Below, in pieces: positions 1 through 9,324 of a DNA stretch of 64,000 nucleotides; within the stretch, counting starts at the first letter, position 1, and every line of letters starts with the position of its first letter. The notes under the pieces are model-generated. The model had not been told where the DNA came from, searched no databases, and worked only from the letters and a program-made list of their open reading frames with translations. Location: positions 301,301 to 365,300 of the forward strand of contig NKJC01000005.1 of assembly GCA_002256435.1 (NCBI GenBank), read 5' to 3'. Made by a program: the position numbers and the translations under genes. This DNA is from Chitinophagaceae bacterium BSSC1 (GTDB taxonomy: Bacteria > Bacteroidota > Bacteroidia > Chitinophagales > Chitinophagaceae).

Positions 1-212
1 TAATTGCGTCTGGGATAAATCTCATGAATCATGGCTGATTCTTCTTCCACGTCTTCAATGTCCATCTCTACCTCATCGCCAACGGCAATGGGATTGGTAG
101 AAGTGATGCTGTCAATCTTAAACACCCCCTTGATTCGGGCATTATAGACCTTACCATCGCCATTCTTGGCAATATACCAGCTACCAGTGGATTTGTAAAT
201 CAGTGCTCTCAT
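1..212 (-). CDS. rsgA: Ribosome small-subunit GTPase RsgA, N-terminal part (runs off the left edge)
   Basis: Reading the minus strand from the ATG at 212 gives about 70 residues starting MRALIYKSTGSWY, with a later stretch NPIAVGDEVEM and a closing YPRRN. This is the N-terminal OB-fold of RsgA, the circularly permuted GTPase that tests and matures the 30S subunit; family members begin with the same KSTGSWY block and have an NPVAVGD turn. The GTPase and zinc domains lie outside the window. A TATCTTTG -7 box (CAAAGATA on the plus strand, 219-226) stands just upstream, so the message would have a very short leader. The family assignment rests on the N-terminal domain only. Confidence 0.85.
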   Translation of the reverse strand, partial: MRALIYKSTGSWYIAKNGDGKVYNARIKGVFKIDSITSTNPIAVGDEVEMDIEDVEEESAMIHEIYPRRN

Positions 213-218
213 GCGAAG

Positions 219-226
219 CAAAGATA
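219..226 (-). promoter_or_regulatory. Bacteroidota-type -7 box for rsgA
   Basis: Minus strand reads TATCTTTG seven bases before the rsgA ATG, with a TTTT 21 bases upstream as a weak -33. It matches the TAnnTTTG consensus of the Bacteroidota housekeeping sigma factor. It lies inside the 5' extension of the menG reading frame, which supports the downstream menG start at 334. Confidence 0.55.
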
Positions 227-333
227 GCAGGCCCCGCTCCAAATGGGAAAAAATTGCTAAAACTCTGCTCTTTACTGCATGCTTTGGGCCAAAGCGGTTT
301 ATCGCCCCAACTAAATGTAATATCTTCGCTGCC

Positions 334-1080
334 ATGGCAAAGTTTGCACACGATCAGATAGTTCCCAATAAGGAGAGTGAACTGGAAAAAAAGGCGCAGG
401 TGGCAGAAATGTTCAACAAAATCGCATTCAAATACGATTTTCTAAACCATTTTCTGAGTGCGGGTATTGACAAGGGATGGCGCAAAAAAGCCATCAATGA
501 GCTAAGGGCCCTGAATCCAAAAATCATGTTGGACGTGGCTACTGGCACGGGTGATGTGGCCATTATGACCCATAAAATGCTGGCTCCTGAAAAGATTATT
601 GGGATTGATATTTCTGAAGGGATGTTGGATTTTGGTAGAAAAAAATTGGTTGATTTACAATTGTCTGGAGCTATTGAATTGCAAACGGGCGATAGTGAGA
701 CCATTCATTTTGACAACAACCATTTTGACGCCATTACCGTGGCATTTGGGGTGCGCAACTTTCAAAACCTAGAAAAAGGTTTGTCAGAAATGTTCCGCGT
801 ATTGAAACCAAATGGTAAATTAGTGGTATTGGAATTTTCAAAACCCAGTTTTGCACCCGTTCTTTGGTTCTATCAATTCTATATGAATGTGATTGGACCC
901 AGTATTAGTAAGTTATTTGGCAGTGACAAAGCTGCTTATCAATACCTCAACGATAGTGTTCAAGCATTTCCTGAGGGACAAACCTTTTTAAACTTAATGA
1001 ATGAAGCAGGATTTACCCAAACTTATTTGAAAAAACTCAGTCTCGGTTTATGCACCATTTACTGCGGAAGCAAAGCTTAA
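334..1080 (+). CDS. menG: Demethylmenaquinone methyltransferase (UbiE/MenG family)
   Basis: Class I SAM-dependent methyltransferase that makes the last C-methylation of menaquinone, the quinone of Bacteroidota. The 248-residue product has motif I LDVATGTGDVA at residues 66-76, the family signature VRNFQNLEKGL, and a C-terminal block ending in LCTIYCGSK. The frame is open back to 211, but the start at 334 (MAKFAHDQ) matches the usual length, and the extension would overlap the divergent rsgA start and its promoter. The 3' end overlaps the start of porT by 31 bases, so the two are probably co-transcribed. Confidence 0.93.
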   Translation: MAKFAHDQIVPNKESELEKKAQVAEMFNKIAFKYDFLNHFLSAGIDKGWRKKAINELRALNPKIMLDVATGTGDVAIMTHKMLAPEKIIGIDISEGMLDFGRKKLVDLQLSGAIELQTGDSETIHFDNNHFDAITVAFGVRNFQNLEKGLSEMFRVLKPNGKLVVLEFSKPSFAPVLWFYQFYMNVIGPSISKLFGSDKAAYQYLNDSVQAFPEGQTFLNLMNEAGFTQTYLKKLSLGLCTIYCGSKA

Positions 1081-1778
1081 GGGTATTCCTGTTTTCCATG
1101 CTCCTGCTTGCCTTTCAAAAAGGCAATGCGCAGCGCGTACTATATCGTCAAGACCATGACGACCTGCCCTATTATTTTGGACTTACACTAAGTTATAATA
1201 GCTCTAACCTACACCAAACCAAGAGTAGTAATTTCTTGGCTTCCGATAGTATAAAAGTAGTGGAACCCGGTGCCAGTGGGGGATTTGCTCTTGGCTTATT
1301 AGGAACCATGCGTATAGATGACCATTTTCAAATTAGGATCAATCCGCAACTGATTATTGGTGGATCAAAATATCTTTCTTATACCCTGGGCAGCACCAAA
1401 CCCGGAGAAGGAACCAATCAACAACAGGTCTTGCCCAGCAATATTGTGAGCTTCCCTTTGCAGTTTAAATTTAACTCAGACAGGATTGGCAATTTTAGAT
1501 CCTATATGATGGCTGGTTTAAAATACGATATTGACCTTGCCAGCAATTCCACTGCCCGCAATGCGGAAGACGTGATCAAACTCAAAAAAGGCGATTTTGG
1601 ATATGAAGCAGGTATAGGATTTAATTTTTACCTACCCTTTGTAACTATCTCGCCTGAAATCAAAATCAGCAACGGCTTTAGTAACCTACACCAAGTAGAC
1701 CCCGCACTCAAATATTCCAATAACCTAGAGCGCATCCTTTCAAGAATGGTGGTTTTCTCCATTCATTTTGAAGACTAA
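1050..1778 (+). CDS. porT: PorT family outer-membrane beta-barrel protein (type IX secretion)
   Basis: 242 residues with a basic N-terminus, a hydrophobic segment and a cleavage-like site GNAQ at 25-28, followed by a beta-rich protein with aromatic-alternating strands and a short final strand ending VVFSIHFED, as in outer-membrane barrels. The blocks RINPQLIIGG, MMAGLKYDID and ISPEIKISNG resemble PorT/SprT, an outer-membrane component of the type IX secretion and gliding machinery. The ATG lies inside the end of menG; a later in-frame ATG at 1098 would destroy the signal peptide. The menG-porT neighbourhood is common in Bacteroidota. PorT versus a generic porT-family barrel cannot be separated without alignment. 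Confidence 0.78.
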   Translation: MHHLLRKQSLRVFLFSMLLLAFQKGNAQRVLYRQDHDDLPYYFGLTLSYNSSNLHQTKSSNFLASDSIKVVEPGASGGFALGLLGTMRIDDHFQIRINPQLIIGGSKYLSYTLGSTKPGEGTNQQQVLPSNIVSFPLQFKFNSDRIGNFRSYMMAGLKYDIDLASNSTARNAEDVIKLKKGDFGYEAGIGFNFYLPFVTISPEIKISNGFSNLHQVDPALKYSNNLERILSRMVVFSIHFED

Positions 1779-1840
1779 GCCATTTGATTTTCAAACATTC
1801 CGTTTCAGTTTGACTAAATTGCAAGCCATAAATAGCAAAC

Positions 1841-3181
1841 ATGGAGCAATACCTGATTAAGAATACTACTATAGTCAATGAAGGCAAACAGATTCAAGGA
1901 GACTTACTCATCAAAGATGGCAGAATAGACAAAATTGGCGGCATCATTGATCCCAAGGGAAATACGCATGAAATAGACGGCACTGGCAATCACTTGATTC
2001 CAGGCGCTATTGATGACCAAGTACATTTTAGAGAACCAGGCCTAACCCACAAAGCCAATATTGCTTCAGAAGCAAGGGCTGCCGTGGCTGGTGGTGTTAC
2101 CAGTTTTATGGAAATGCCCAATACCAATCCACCCGTATTTACACAAGAATTATTAGAAAACAAATACAGCATTGCGGGTGAAAGTTCTATTGCCAACTAT
2201 AGTTTTTTCATGGGTACTTCTAATGACAACCTAGAGGAAATTCTAAAAACCAATGACAAGAAAAAAGAGGTCTGCGGGGTTAAAATTTTCATGGGTTCTT
2301 CTACCGGTAATTTGTTGGTAGACAATCCCCTAATTTTAGAAAGGGTTTTTGAAGGTTCTGAATTACTCATTGCCACACATTGTGAAGAGGAAAGGATTAT
2401 CAAAGAAAATTTAGCAGCAGCCATCGCCTCCGGCAAAACCTTGGATGCTTCTTGGCACCCCATTATCCGCAATGAGGAAGCCTGTTTTGAGTCTTCATTC
2501 CGTGCCATTCAATACGCCAAAAAATACAATACCCGTTTGCATATCCTGCATATTAGCACGGCCAAGGAATTGCAATTGTTCACCAATATGATTCCGCTCA
2601 AAGACAAGCGTATCACGTCTGAAGTTTGTGTACACCATTTGCATTTTACCAGCAATGACTACGCCAAACTGGGTAATCAAATCAAGTGTAATCCAGCCAT
2701 TAAAGCACCTGAAAACAGAGACGGTCTTTGGGAAGCTTTGTTAGATGACCGCTTAGATGTAATTGCTACTGATCACGCCCCACATACTTGGGCTGAAAAA
2801 CAGGAAGACTATTTACACGCTCACGCGGGATTGCCACTGGTGCAACACTCCGTTTTGCTCATGCTACATTATGTACAACAGGGTAAGATTAGCCTTGAGA
2901 AAGTAGTAGAAAAAATGAGTCATGCGGTAGCCGATTGTTTTCAGATCAAAGAACGTGGCTATATTAGAGAAGGCTATTATGCAGACTTGGTGTTGGTAGA
3001 CCTCAATAAACCATCAACCGTGTCAAAAGAAAACATCTATTACAAATGCGGATGGAGCCCCTTAGAAGGGTTCCAATTTCCTGCAACCATCAACAATACT
3101 TTTGTGAATGGGCATTTGGTTTATGGAAATGGTAGCTTTGATGCATCACAGCAGGGAATGAGATTGCAATTTGAACGATAA
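1841..3181 (+). CDS. pyrC: Dihydroorotase
   Basis: 446-residue amidohydrolase closing the pyrimidine ring (carbamoyl-aspartate to dihydroorotate) in UMP synthesis. Visible active-site elements: DQVHFREPG at 59-67, MPNTNP at 92-97, the lysine expected to be carboxylated at about 148 (GVKIFMG), His180, His237 in LHILHIST, and DHAPH at 311-315. In most dihydroorotases the first metal motif is HxH; here it reads QVH, so the first histidine is glutamine. My recollection is that Bacteroidota relatives share this DQVHF form, so it is probably a lineage variant and not a defect. A GTG-started MutS-like gene follows 9 bases later, suggesting one transcript. Confidence 0.92.
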   Translation: MEQYLIKNTTIVNEGKQIQGDLLIKDGRIDKIGGIIDPKGNTHEIDGTGNHLIPGAIDDQVHFREPGLTHKANIASEARAAVAGGVTSFMEMPNTNPPVFTQELLENKYSIAGESSIANYSFFMGTSNDNLEEILKTNDKKKEVCGVKIFMGSSTGNLLVDNPLILERVFEGSELLIATHCEEERIIKENLAAAIASGKTLDASWHPIIRNEEACFESSFRAIQYAKKYNTRLHILHISTAKELQLFTNMIPLKDKRITSEVCVHHLHFTSNDYAKLGNQIKCNPAIKAPENRDGLWEALLDDRLDVIATDHAPHTWAEKQEDYLHAHAGLPLVQHSVLLMLHYVQQGKISLEKVVEKMSHAVADCFQIKERGYIREGYYADLVLVDLNKPSTVSKENIYYKCGWSPLEGFQFPATINNTFVNGHLVYGNGSFDASQQGMRLQFER

Positions 3182-3190
3182 ATAGCGGCC

Positions 3191-4510
3191 GTGCAAGTAG
3201 ACAAAACCACACTAACTGATCTTTCTATTTTCCATAGAGACGAAGAACAGTCTGTGTTTCACCACTTAAATTTTACCCATACCAATGGGGGCAGGGAGTA
3301 TTTTAGGTACCTCTTGGGTAGCCCTTTGAATAGTATTGCCGCTATTCAAGACACGCAAACCACCATTCAAATTTTACAAGGTCTGCAATCAGCCTGGCCC
3401 CTGACCCAGGTAACCAATGGGAGCATCATGGTATTGGAAAAATACTATGAAACACCCATGGAAGAATACCCCAAACAACCCTCTTTATTTAATAGCCTTT
3501 TTTACAAATACATTCATTCACCTGACTATTCCATTACCAAGTATACCGTAGAACATACCATAGAATTTCTAAAAGGGATGGACTGCATTGTGCAATTGTT
3601 TTCTCAGATCAAACTGAGCAAGCAATTACAGATCTGGTATGAAAGTATGGAGCATTTGCTGGGCAAAGCCAGTATCAAAGAAATGATGCAGGTAGCAAAG
3701 GGAACAGAGCTCAGCCCCAAAACCATTTTGGAATATGGGATCTTTTTGCGCAACCATTTTAAAAGACCCTCCAATGATTTGATTGAGATTTTTTTCAAAT
3801 TGGATGCCTATATGAGTATGGCCATTGCTTGCGAAAAATTCCAATTTGCTTTTCCGGTTTTGGAAGCCAGTGACCAACCCTTTGTAGAAGCTACTGGTCT
3901 CTACCACTTGTTATTACCTACGCCTGTGGCTTATGATACCGAACTAGATATCAGCCGCAATTTTATTTTTTTAACCGGGGCCAATATGGGAGGCAAAAGC
4001 ACTTATATCAAGGCTGTGGGTCTGTCTGTCTACCTAGCTCATTTAGGCATGGGTGTTCCTGCTACCAGCATGCGTTTAAGTCTGTTTCACGGACTATTGA
4101 GCAATATTCAGGTAGAAGACAATATCTTCAAAGGAGAGAGCTATTTCTTTAATGAAGTACAGCGGATTAAAAAGACTTTAGAGAAAATCAGCGACGGCAA
4201 TAATTGGCTCATACTGATTGATGAACTGTTCAAGGGCACCAATATTCAAGACGCCATGAAATGTTCCACTGCCGTGATTGAGGGTCTGCGGAAAATGAAA
4301 AAAAGTCTCTTCATTCTCTCTACGCATTTGTATGAAATTGGTGAAGGTTTGAAACAATACCCCAATATCCAGTTCCGCTATTTTGAAACCAGTATGGAAA
4401 ATGACCAATTGGAATTCTCCTACCAATTAAAAGAAGGGATTAGCAATGACCGGATTGGTTACCTGATTCTCAAACGCGAGGGAGTGACCAAGATTCTGGA
4501 CAATTTATAA
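3191..4510 (+). CDS. MutS domain V (ATPase) protein, short form
   Basis: 439 residues with a GTG start 9 bases after pyrC; no better start is seen. The C-terminal half is a MutS-type ABC ATPase: Walker A TGANMGGKST at 262-271, Walker B LILIDELFKGT, and the H-loop FILSTHLYEIG. The N-terminal mismatch-binding and connector domains of MutS are absent and only a helical core-like segment precedes the ATPase. No Smr nuclease domain is present, so it is not MutS2. Bacteroidota carry such stand-alone proteins of unknown role; involvement in branched-DNA handling is possible but not shown. Confidence 0.82.
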   Translation: MQVDKTTLTDLSIFHRDEEQSVFHHLNFTHTNGGREYFRYLLGSPLNSIAAIQDTQTTIQILQGLQSAWPLTQVTNGSIMVLEKYYETPMEEYPKQPSLFNSLFYKYIHSPDYSITKYTVEHTIEFLKGMDCIVQLFSQIKLSKQLQIWYESMEHLLGKASIKEMMQVAKGTELSPKTILEYGIFLRNHFKRPSNDLIEIFFKLDAYMSMAIACEKFQFAFPVLEASDQPFVEATGLYHLLLPTPVAYDTELDISRNFIFLTGANMGGKSTYIKAVGLSVYLAHLGMGVPATSMRLSLFHGLLSNIQVEDNIFKGESYFFNEVQRIKKTLEKISDGNNWLILIDELFKGTNIQDAMKCSTAVIEGLRKMKKSLFILSTHLYEIGEGLKQYPNIQFRYFETSMENDQLEFSYQLKEGISNDRIGYLILKREGVTKILDNL

Positions 4511-4534
4511 TATCTTGACGCTAAAATCAGCGGC

Positions 4535-6898
4535 ATGCCCTCCCCCAAGGTTTTGATGATTGCAATATTGGTTAGCTTGTTGTTACAAGTAAGTCATTCT
4601 CTATTGGCACAATCCATTCCCACCCAAAATTTAAAGGGCCAGGTCATTGACCGATCCATTAAAACAGCACTTGCTGGAGCAAGCATAGAGTGTATTGACC
4701 TTCCTAATTTCAAAACTACTAGCTCAGAGAATGGCCAATTTAAAATAGCCGGCATACCAGTTGGTAGACATAGTTTCAGGATCAATTATCTGGGATACAA
4801 AACCGCTACACTATCCAATTTGTTGCTAGAATCTGGCAAGGAATTGGAACTGATAGTTGAGATGGATGAACAGCTCAATAACCTCTCTGCTGTTACTGTG
4901 AAAAGCAGTAGCAATAAAGTAAAACCCATCAATGAATTCTCTTTGGTCAGTGCCAGAAAATTTAGTGTAGAAGAAACCCGCCGTTTTGCAGCAGGGATTA
5001 ATGACCCTTCCAGAATTGCCATGGCATTTGCTGGTGTACAAGGCAATGGTAATAACAATGCTTTGATCATTAGGGGTAATGCGCCTAATGGTTTGCTCTG
5101 GCGCATGGAAGGGGTAGATATTCCCAATCCTAATCACTTTGCAGCCGTTGGTACTTCTGGTGGTGGCATTTCTATTTTGAGTGCACAGCTGCTAGCCAAT
5201 TCAGATTTTATGACAGGGGCATTCCCTGCTGAATACGGCAATGCCTTATCCGGTGTATTTGATATTCGTTTAAGAAAGGGAAATAAAGATAAAAGAGAAC
5301 ATACATTTTCTGCAAGCACCATTGGGGTTGATGCAGCAACTGAAGGTTATTTTAAAAAGGGTTATGAGGGCTCTTATTTGGTGAACTATCGCTATGGATT
5401 TTTAACCCTGATGCAGCAATTTGGATTAAACATCGGCGAAGCCAATACCAAGTTCCAAGACCTTTCTTTTAACCTCTATTTACCAGTGAAAAAAATGGGA
5501 ACATTCACCATATTTGGATTTGGTGGACTGAGTTCTCAGAACAGTGAAGTTACCAGGGACTCCCTTGTATTTTTATCAGATCCCAGTAAGAGATCAGCCA
5601 GCTTTACGGGAAGCAATACGGGTGCCATTGGTTTTACGCATAGCATTCAGTTAGGTAGCAAAACACTACTCAAAACCATCTATAGCATTAACGCCAATAG
5701 TTATAACAAAGAAAATACCAGCATTACCAAATACAATAGTCCTATTGTAACTACAAGGGACAATGAGTTCCAAGAAAACAATGCGGTCTTGAGTATGACA
5801 CTCACGCATAAATTCAACAAACACCATTTATTAAAAACAGGATTTTATACTACCGGAAAAGGATTTGACTTGCACCAACGCGAAGCAGTGGCCAATGTAC
5901 TCAAAGACAAAGTAAAGACCAATGGCAATACCAGACTGAGCAATGCATTTGTACAATACAAGTATGACCCCAATAACAGATGGAGTTTTCAAGCAGGGTT
6001 ACACGCGCAATATTTTGCACTCAACAAAGGGGCTGTAATAGAACCCAGGGCAGGTATCAAATACCAATTAGGTAAGAACCAATTTATATCGGTGGGAATG
6101 GGTGGTCATTCACAAGTGCAGCCATTGGGTAATTATTTTGCCAGAATCAAAGTAGGTGTTGATACCCTACAACCCAATACGGGATTGGATTTTAGCCGCT
6201 CTACCCATTATGTATTGGGATATGCCATTCAATTTGCACCCAATTGGAATTTAAAAACAGAATGGTATTATCAATGGTTGTACCAGATTCCCATTACGGC
6301 AGACGCAGCAACTAATTTTAGTGTGCTGAATATGGACGATGACTATGCCATTGAAAAACTCAACAACAAAGGCAATGGCAAAAACTATGGCATGGAAATT
6401 ACCCTTGAACGTTTTTGGAATGACCAGTTTTATTTCTTGACCACGCTGAGTTTATTTCAATCTAAATACCTGCCATCTGATGGGGTTTGGCGCAATACCC
6501 GATTCAATACCAATTCCAGTTTTACCTTGGCCACTGGAAAGGAATGGAACCTGCATGGCAAAAGAATTTCCAGCATTGCCACAGATTTAAAAGTCTTGTA
6601 TAGTGGAGGACCAAGGGTTACGCCTATTGACCTAACCAAATCCATTGCACAGAAAAAACAAGTGGTAGACAATAACCGTATTTACGAAGACCAATTAGCG
6701 TCTTTTTTTAGGGTAGATTTTCAAATAGAATGGAAGACTCAATACCAAAAAAGAACCGGCACTGTGATCCTGGGCGTTCAGAATTTATTTAATAGAAAAA
6801 ATCCCATTAGTCAAAGCTTTGACCCCGCTACCAATAAAATCAAATACAATTATTTACTGGGTTTGATTCCTGTTTTGGGTTATAAGGTGGATTTATGA
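4535..6898 (+). CDS. TonB-dependent outer-membrane receptor with N-terminal carboxypeptidase-like domain
   Basis: 787 residues: signal peptide (MPSPKVLMIAILVSLLL, cleavage near SLLAQ), a carboxypeptidase-regulatory-like beta domain at about 32-110 (GQVIDRSIKTALAGASI), a plug domain at about 145-245, then a long beta-barrel ending YLLGLIPVLGYKVDL. This is the usual architecture of Bacteroidota TonB receptors for siderophores, cobalamin or glycans. No SusD-like partner lies next to it, so it is not a SusCD pair, and the ligand cannot be told. A secreted bicupin follows and could be co-transcribed. Confidence 0.88.
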   Translation: MPSPKVLMIAILVSLLLQVSHSLLAQSIPTQNLKGQVIDRSIKTALAGASIECIDLPNFKTTSSENGQFKIAGIPVGRHSFRINYLGYKTATLSNLLLESGKELELIVEMDEQLNNLSAVTVKSSSNKVKPINEFSLVSARKFSVEETRRFAAGINDPSRIAMAFAGVQGNGNNNALIIRGNAPNGLLWRMEGVDIPNPNHFAAVGTSGGGISILSAQLLANSDFMTGAFPAEYGNALSGVFDIRLRKGNKDKREHTFSASTIGVDAATEGYFKKGYEGSYLVNYRYGFLTLMQQFGLNIGEANTKFQDLSFNLYLPVKKMGTFTIFGFGGLSSQNSEVTRDSLVFLSDPSKRSASFTGSNTGAIGFTHSIQLGSKTLLKTIYSINANSYNKENTSITKYNSPIVTTRDNEFQENNAVLSMTLTHKFNKHHLLKTGFYTTGKGFDLHQREAVANVLKDKVKTNGNTRLSNAFVQYKYDPNNRWSFQAGLHAQYFALNKGAVIEPRAGIKYQLGKNQFISVGMGGHSQVQPLGNYFARIKVGVDTLQPNTGLDFSRSTHYVLGYAIQFAPNWNLKTEWYYQWLYQIPITADAATNFSVLNMDDDYAIEKLNNKGNGKNYGMEITLERFWNDQFYFLTTLSLFQSKYLPSDGVWRNTRFNTNSSFTLATGKEWNLHGKRISSIATDLKVLYSGGPRVTPIDLTKSIAQKKQVVDNNRIYEDQLASFFRVDFQIEWKTQYQKRTGTVILGVQNLFNRKNPISQSFDPATNKIKYNYLLGLIPVLGYKVDL

Positions 6899-6920
6899 TA
6901 ACTTGAACCAAATAAGCCAC

Positions 6921-7685
6921 ATGAAAAAATTGCTGACTGCCATAACAAGTTTGCTATGCGTTTATGCCATGGCACAAACCCAAGCCCTGGATTCCAAAGT
7001 ATATGCTTATGCAACAGCAAAACCGGTAGACAAAGCAGGCAATACCAAAACGGTCTTTAGTGGCTCTGGCGCTATTTTAGCAAAACACCAATTAAATGCC
7101 AACCTAGTAAATATTGGAGGCGCTGTGAGCTTTAAAGCGGGATCTAAATATGAGCGTTTTCTCATTGTTCAACAAGGCATGTTACGCGTGAATTTTAAAG
7201 GCGTTACCAAGAACCTAGAAAGAGGGTCTGTATTATTTCTACTACCTAATGAAGAAGCGTTTCTAGAAAATAGCAGTGGCGCCCCCGCCATTTTTTATAT
7301 GATGCAATACCAACCCAAGTCTGCTCCCCTAGCCGATTCTGTAAAAAGAACCGAGCAAGGTTTTATGCTTGATTGGAAAGACATCAAATTCAAAGCACAT
7401 GACAAAGGTGGTGTTCGCCAATATTTTGATATACAAACACCCATGTTGCATCGCTTTGACATTCATGTAACCCAACTCAATCCCGGTCTTAAAAGCCATG
7501 ATCCACATACCCACAAGAATGAAGAAATCATTTTGATGTTGGATGGCAATGGCGTCATGCAAATTGGAGAAAGCAATCAAGCCTGCGGCCCCAATGACGC
7601 GGTATTCCTGAACAGCATGGTCTTACACAATATTACCAATACTGGCACTGTACCCGCTTTGTATTTTGCCATTCAATGGAATTAG
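6921..7685 (+). CDS. Secreted bicupin protein
   Basis: 254 residues from the ATG at 6921; the frame is open back to a TTG at 6903, but the ATG gives a clean signal peptide (MKKLLTAITSLLCVYAMA, then QTQ). Two cupin repeats follow: the first at about 60-130 (RFLIVQQGMLRVNF) lacks the histidine pair, the second at about 170-250 keeps a metal-type motif HDPHTHKNEEI with a later LHNIT. Only the C-terminal cupin therefore looks able to hold a metal. Layout resembles bicupins such as ureidoglycine aminohydrolase, but export and the lack of purine genes nearby argue against that role. Substrate unknown. Confidence 0.8.
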   Translation: MKKLLTAITSLLCVYAMAQTQALDSKVYAYATAKPVDKAGNTKTVFSGSGAILAKHQLNANLVNIGGAVSFKAGSKYERFLIVQQGMLRVNFKGVTKNLERGSVLFLLPNEEAFLENSSGAPAIFYMMQYQPKSAPLADSVKRTEQGFMLDWKDIKFKAHDKGGVRQYFDIQTPMLHRFDIHVTQLNPGLKSHDPHTHKNEEIILMLDGNGVMQIGESNQACGPNDAVFLNSMVLHNITNTGTVPALYFAIQWN

Positions 7686-7699
7686 CTATCGCGATAGCT
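7684..7699. repeat. Perfect 16-bp palindrome at the end of the bicupin gene
   Basis: AGCTATCGCGATAGCT is fully self-complementary and overlaps the TAG stop of the bicupin gene; TTAAAAAATTTC follows. As RNA it could fold as a 6-bp stem with a CGCG loop and act as a weak terminator on either strand. It also resembles short REP-like palindromes with a TATCGCGATA core. Confidence 0.6.
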
Positions 7700-7769
7700 T
7701 AAAAAATTTCAGCTATACAAACGCAGACTCTTGCAGCAAGGGCTTAACTTTCCAAGCAAGAATTAGCCC

Positions 7770-9314
7770 ATGTTAGTCAAAACTTTTGGCAGTGCCGTTT
7801 ATGGAGTAGAGGCCATCACCATTACTGTTGAAGTGAATGTGAGCATGGGTCAGGGCTATTCCATTGTGGGTCTGCCAGACAATGCGGTTAGAGAAAGTTT
7901 AGAGAGAACGGAGAGTGCTATTAAGTCTAATGACTTTTATATGCCACGCACTAAATTGGTAGTAAACCTGGCTCCCGCCGATATTAAAAAATCAGGATCC
8001 GCTTTTGACTTACCCATTGCCATTGCCCTCTTGGGTGCCAGTGAACAATTACCCGCGCCAGAAAAATTGCAAGACTATTTGATCATGGGAGAATTGGGTT
8101 TAGACGGATCTGTACAACCCATCAAGGGCGCATTACCCATTGCCATACAAGCCAGAAAAGAACAGTTCAAAGGTCTGATAGTACCCAAGGCCAATGAGCG
8201 AGAAGCGGGTATGGTAAGTCAGTTAAAAGTCTATGGCGTGTCTCACTTAAAAGAGCTGGTGGCATTTTTCAAAGATGAGTCTACACTCACACCCGTACAA
8301 GTCAATACAAGAGAAGAATTCTTTTTTAGTCAATATGATTTTGACATTGATTTTGCCGATGTGCGGGGTCAGGAAAATATCAAACGCGCTTTAGAAATTG
8401 CAGCAGCTGGTGCGCACAACGCCATCCTAATTGGACCACCTGGTGCAGGCAAAACCATGTTAGCCAAACGAATGCCCACTATCTTGCCACCACTAACCTT
8501 ACAAGAAGCTTTAGAGACCACCAAGATTCATTCCGTGGCAGGAAAATTAGCAGTCAATGCATCTTTAATTAATAAGAGACCATTTAGATCTCCGCACCAT
8601 ACCATTTCTGATATGGCCTTGGTTGGCGGAGGTTCTAGCCCGCAACCAGGTGAGATTTCATTGGCACATAACGGAGTCTTGTTTTTGGATGAATTACCAG
8701 AATTCAAGAGATCGGTTTTAGAAGTCATGCGCCAACCCATGGAAGAAAGAAAAGTTTCTATTTCAAGGGCCCGAATGGCATTGGAATTTCCCGCCAACTT
8801 CATGCTTTTGGCATCCATGAATCCCTGTGCCTGTGGCTATTATAACCACCCAGAAAAAGCCTGCACCTGCCCTGCGGGAGCCGTACAAAAATATTTGAAC
8901 AAGGTATCAGGACCATTACTAGATAGGATTGATTTACACGTAGAAGTAACCCCTGTTGCATTTCAAGAATTAAATGAGTCTACCCCAAAGGGAGAAAGCT
9001 CGGCCATAATTCGGGAGCGCGTGATCCGCGCCAGAGAAATTCAATTAGAACGCTATGCATCCATACCCGGTGTCTTTGCCAATGCACAGATCAATAGCAA
9101 TTTGCTACGCGATATTTGCCAACTCAACAAAGTGGGTGAAGCCCTGCTTAAAAAAGCCATGGAGCGGCTACAACTCAGTGCCCGTGCTTATGACCGCATT
9201 TTAAAAGTAAGCCGCACTATTGCAGACCTCTCAGACTCCGCCGATGTAAAACCCGAATACTTAGCCGAAGCCATTCAGTATCGCAGTTTGGATAGAGAGT
9301 CTTGGGCGGGATAA
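7770..9314 (+). CDS. comM: Magnesium-chelatase-like AAA+ ATPase, ComM/YifB family
   Basis: 514 residues in the usual three-part form: N-terminal ChlI-like domain (about 20-140, with SGSAFDLPIAIA), AAA+ core with Walker A GPPGAGKTMLAKR near 222-234, Walker B LFLDELPEF near 310, the loop MNPCACGYY, and a C-terminal Mg-chelatase domain. ComM is a hexameric branch-migration helicase that helps integrate DNA during natural transformation. Length and motif order are standard. It stands alone, with a small minus-strand gene after it. Confidence 0.92.
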   Translation: MLVKTFGSAVYGVEAITITVEVNVSMGQGYSIVGLPDNAVRESLERTESAIKSNDFYMPRTKLVVNLAPADIKKSGSAFDLPIAIALLGASEQLPAPEKLQDYLIMGELGLDGSVQPIKGALPIAIQARKEQFKGLIVPKANEREAGMVSQLKVYGVSHLKELVAFFKDESTLTPVQVNTREEFFFSQYDFDIDFADVRGQENIKRALEIAAAGAHNAILIGPPGAGKTMLAKRMPTILPPLTLQEALETTKIHSVAGKLAVNASLINKRPFRSPHHTISDMALVGGGSSPQPGEISLAHNGVLFLDELPEFKRSVLEVMRQPMEERKVSISRARMALEFPANFMLLASMNPCACGYYNHPEKACTCPAGAVQKYLNKVSGPLLDRIDLHVEVTPVAFQELNESTPKGESSAIIRERVIRAREIQLERYASIPGVFANAQINSNLLRDICQLNKVGEALLKKAMERLQLSARAYDRILKVSRTIADLSDSADVKPEYLAEAIQYRSLDRESWAG

Positions 9315-9324
9315 TCAATGAATA

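Noticed and set aside
211..333. N-terminal extension of menG
   Set aside because: It overlaps the rsgA start and promoter and has no counterpart in the family.
6921..7685. Ureidoglycine aminohydrolase
   Set aside because: Bicupin form fits, but the protein has a signal peptide, only one metal-type cupin, and no purine degradation genes nearby.
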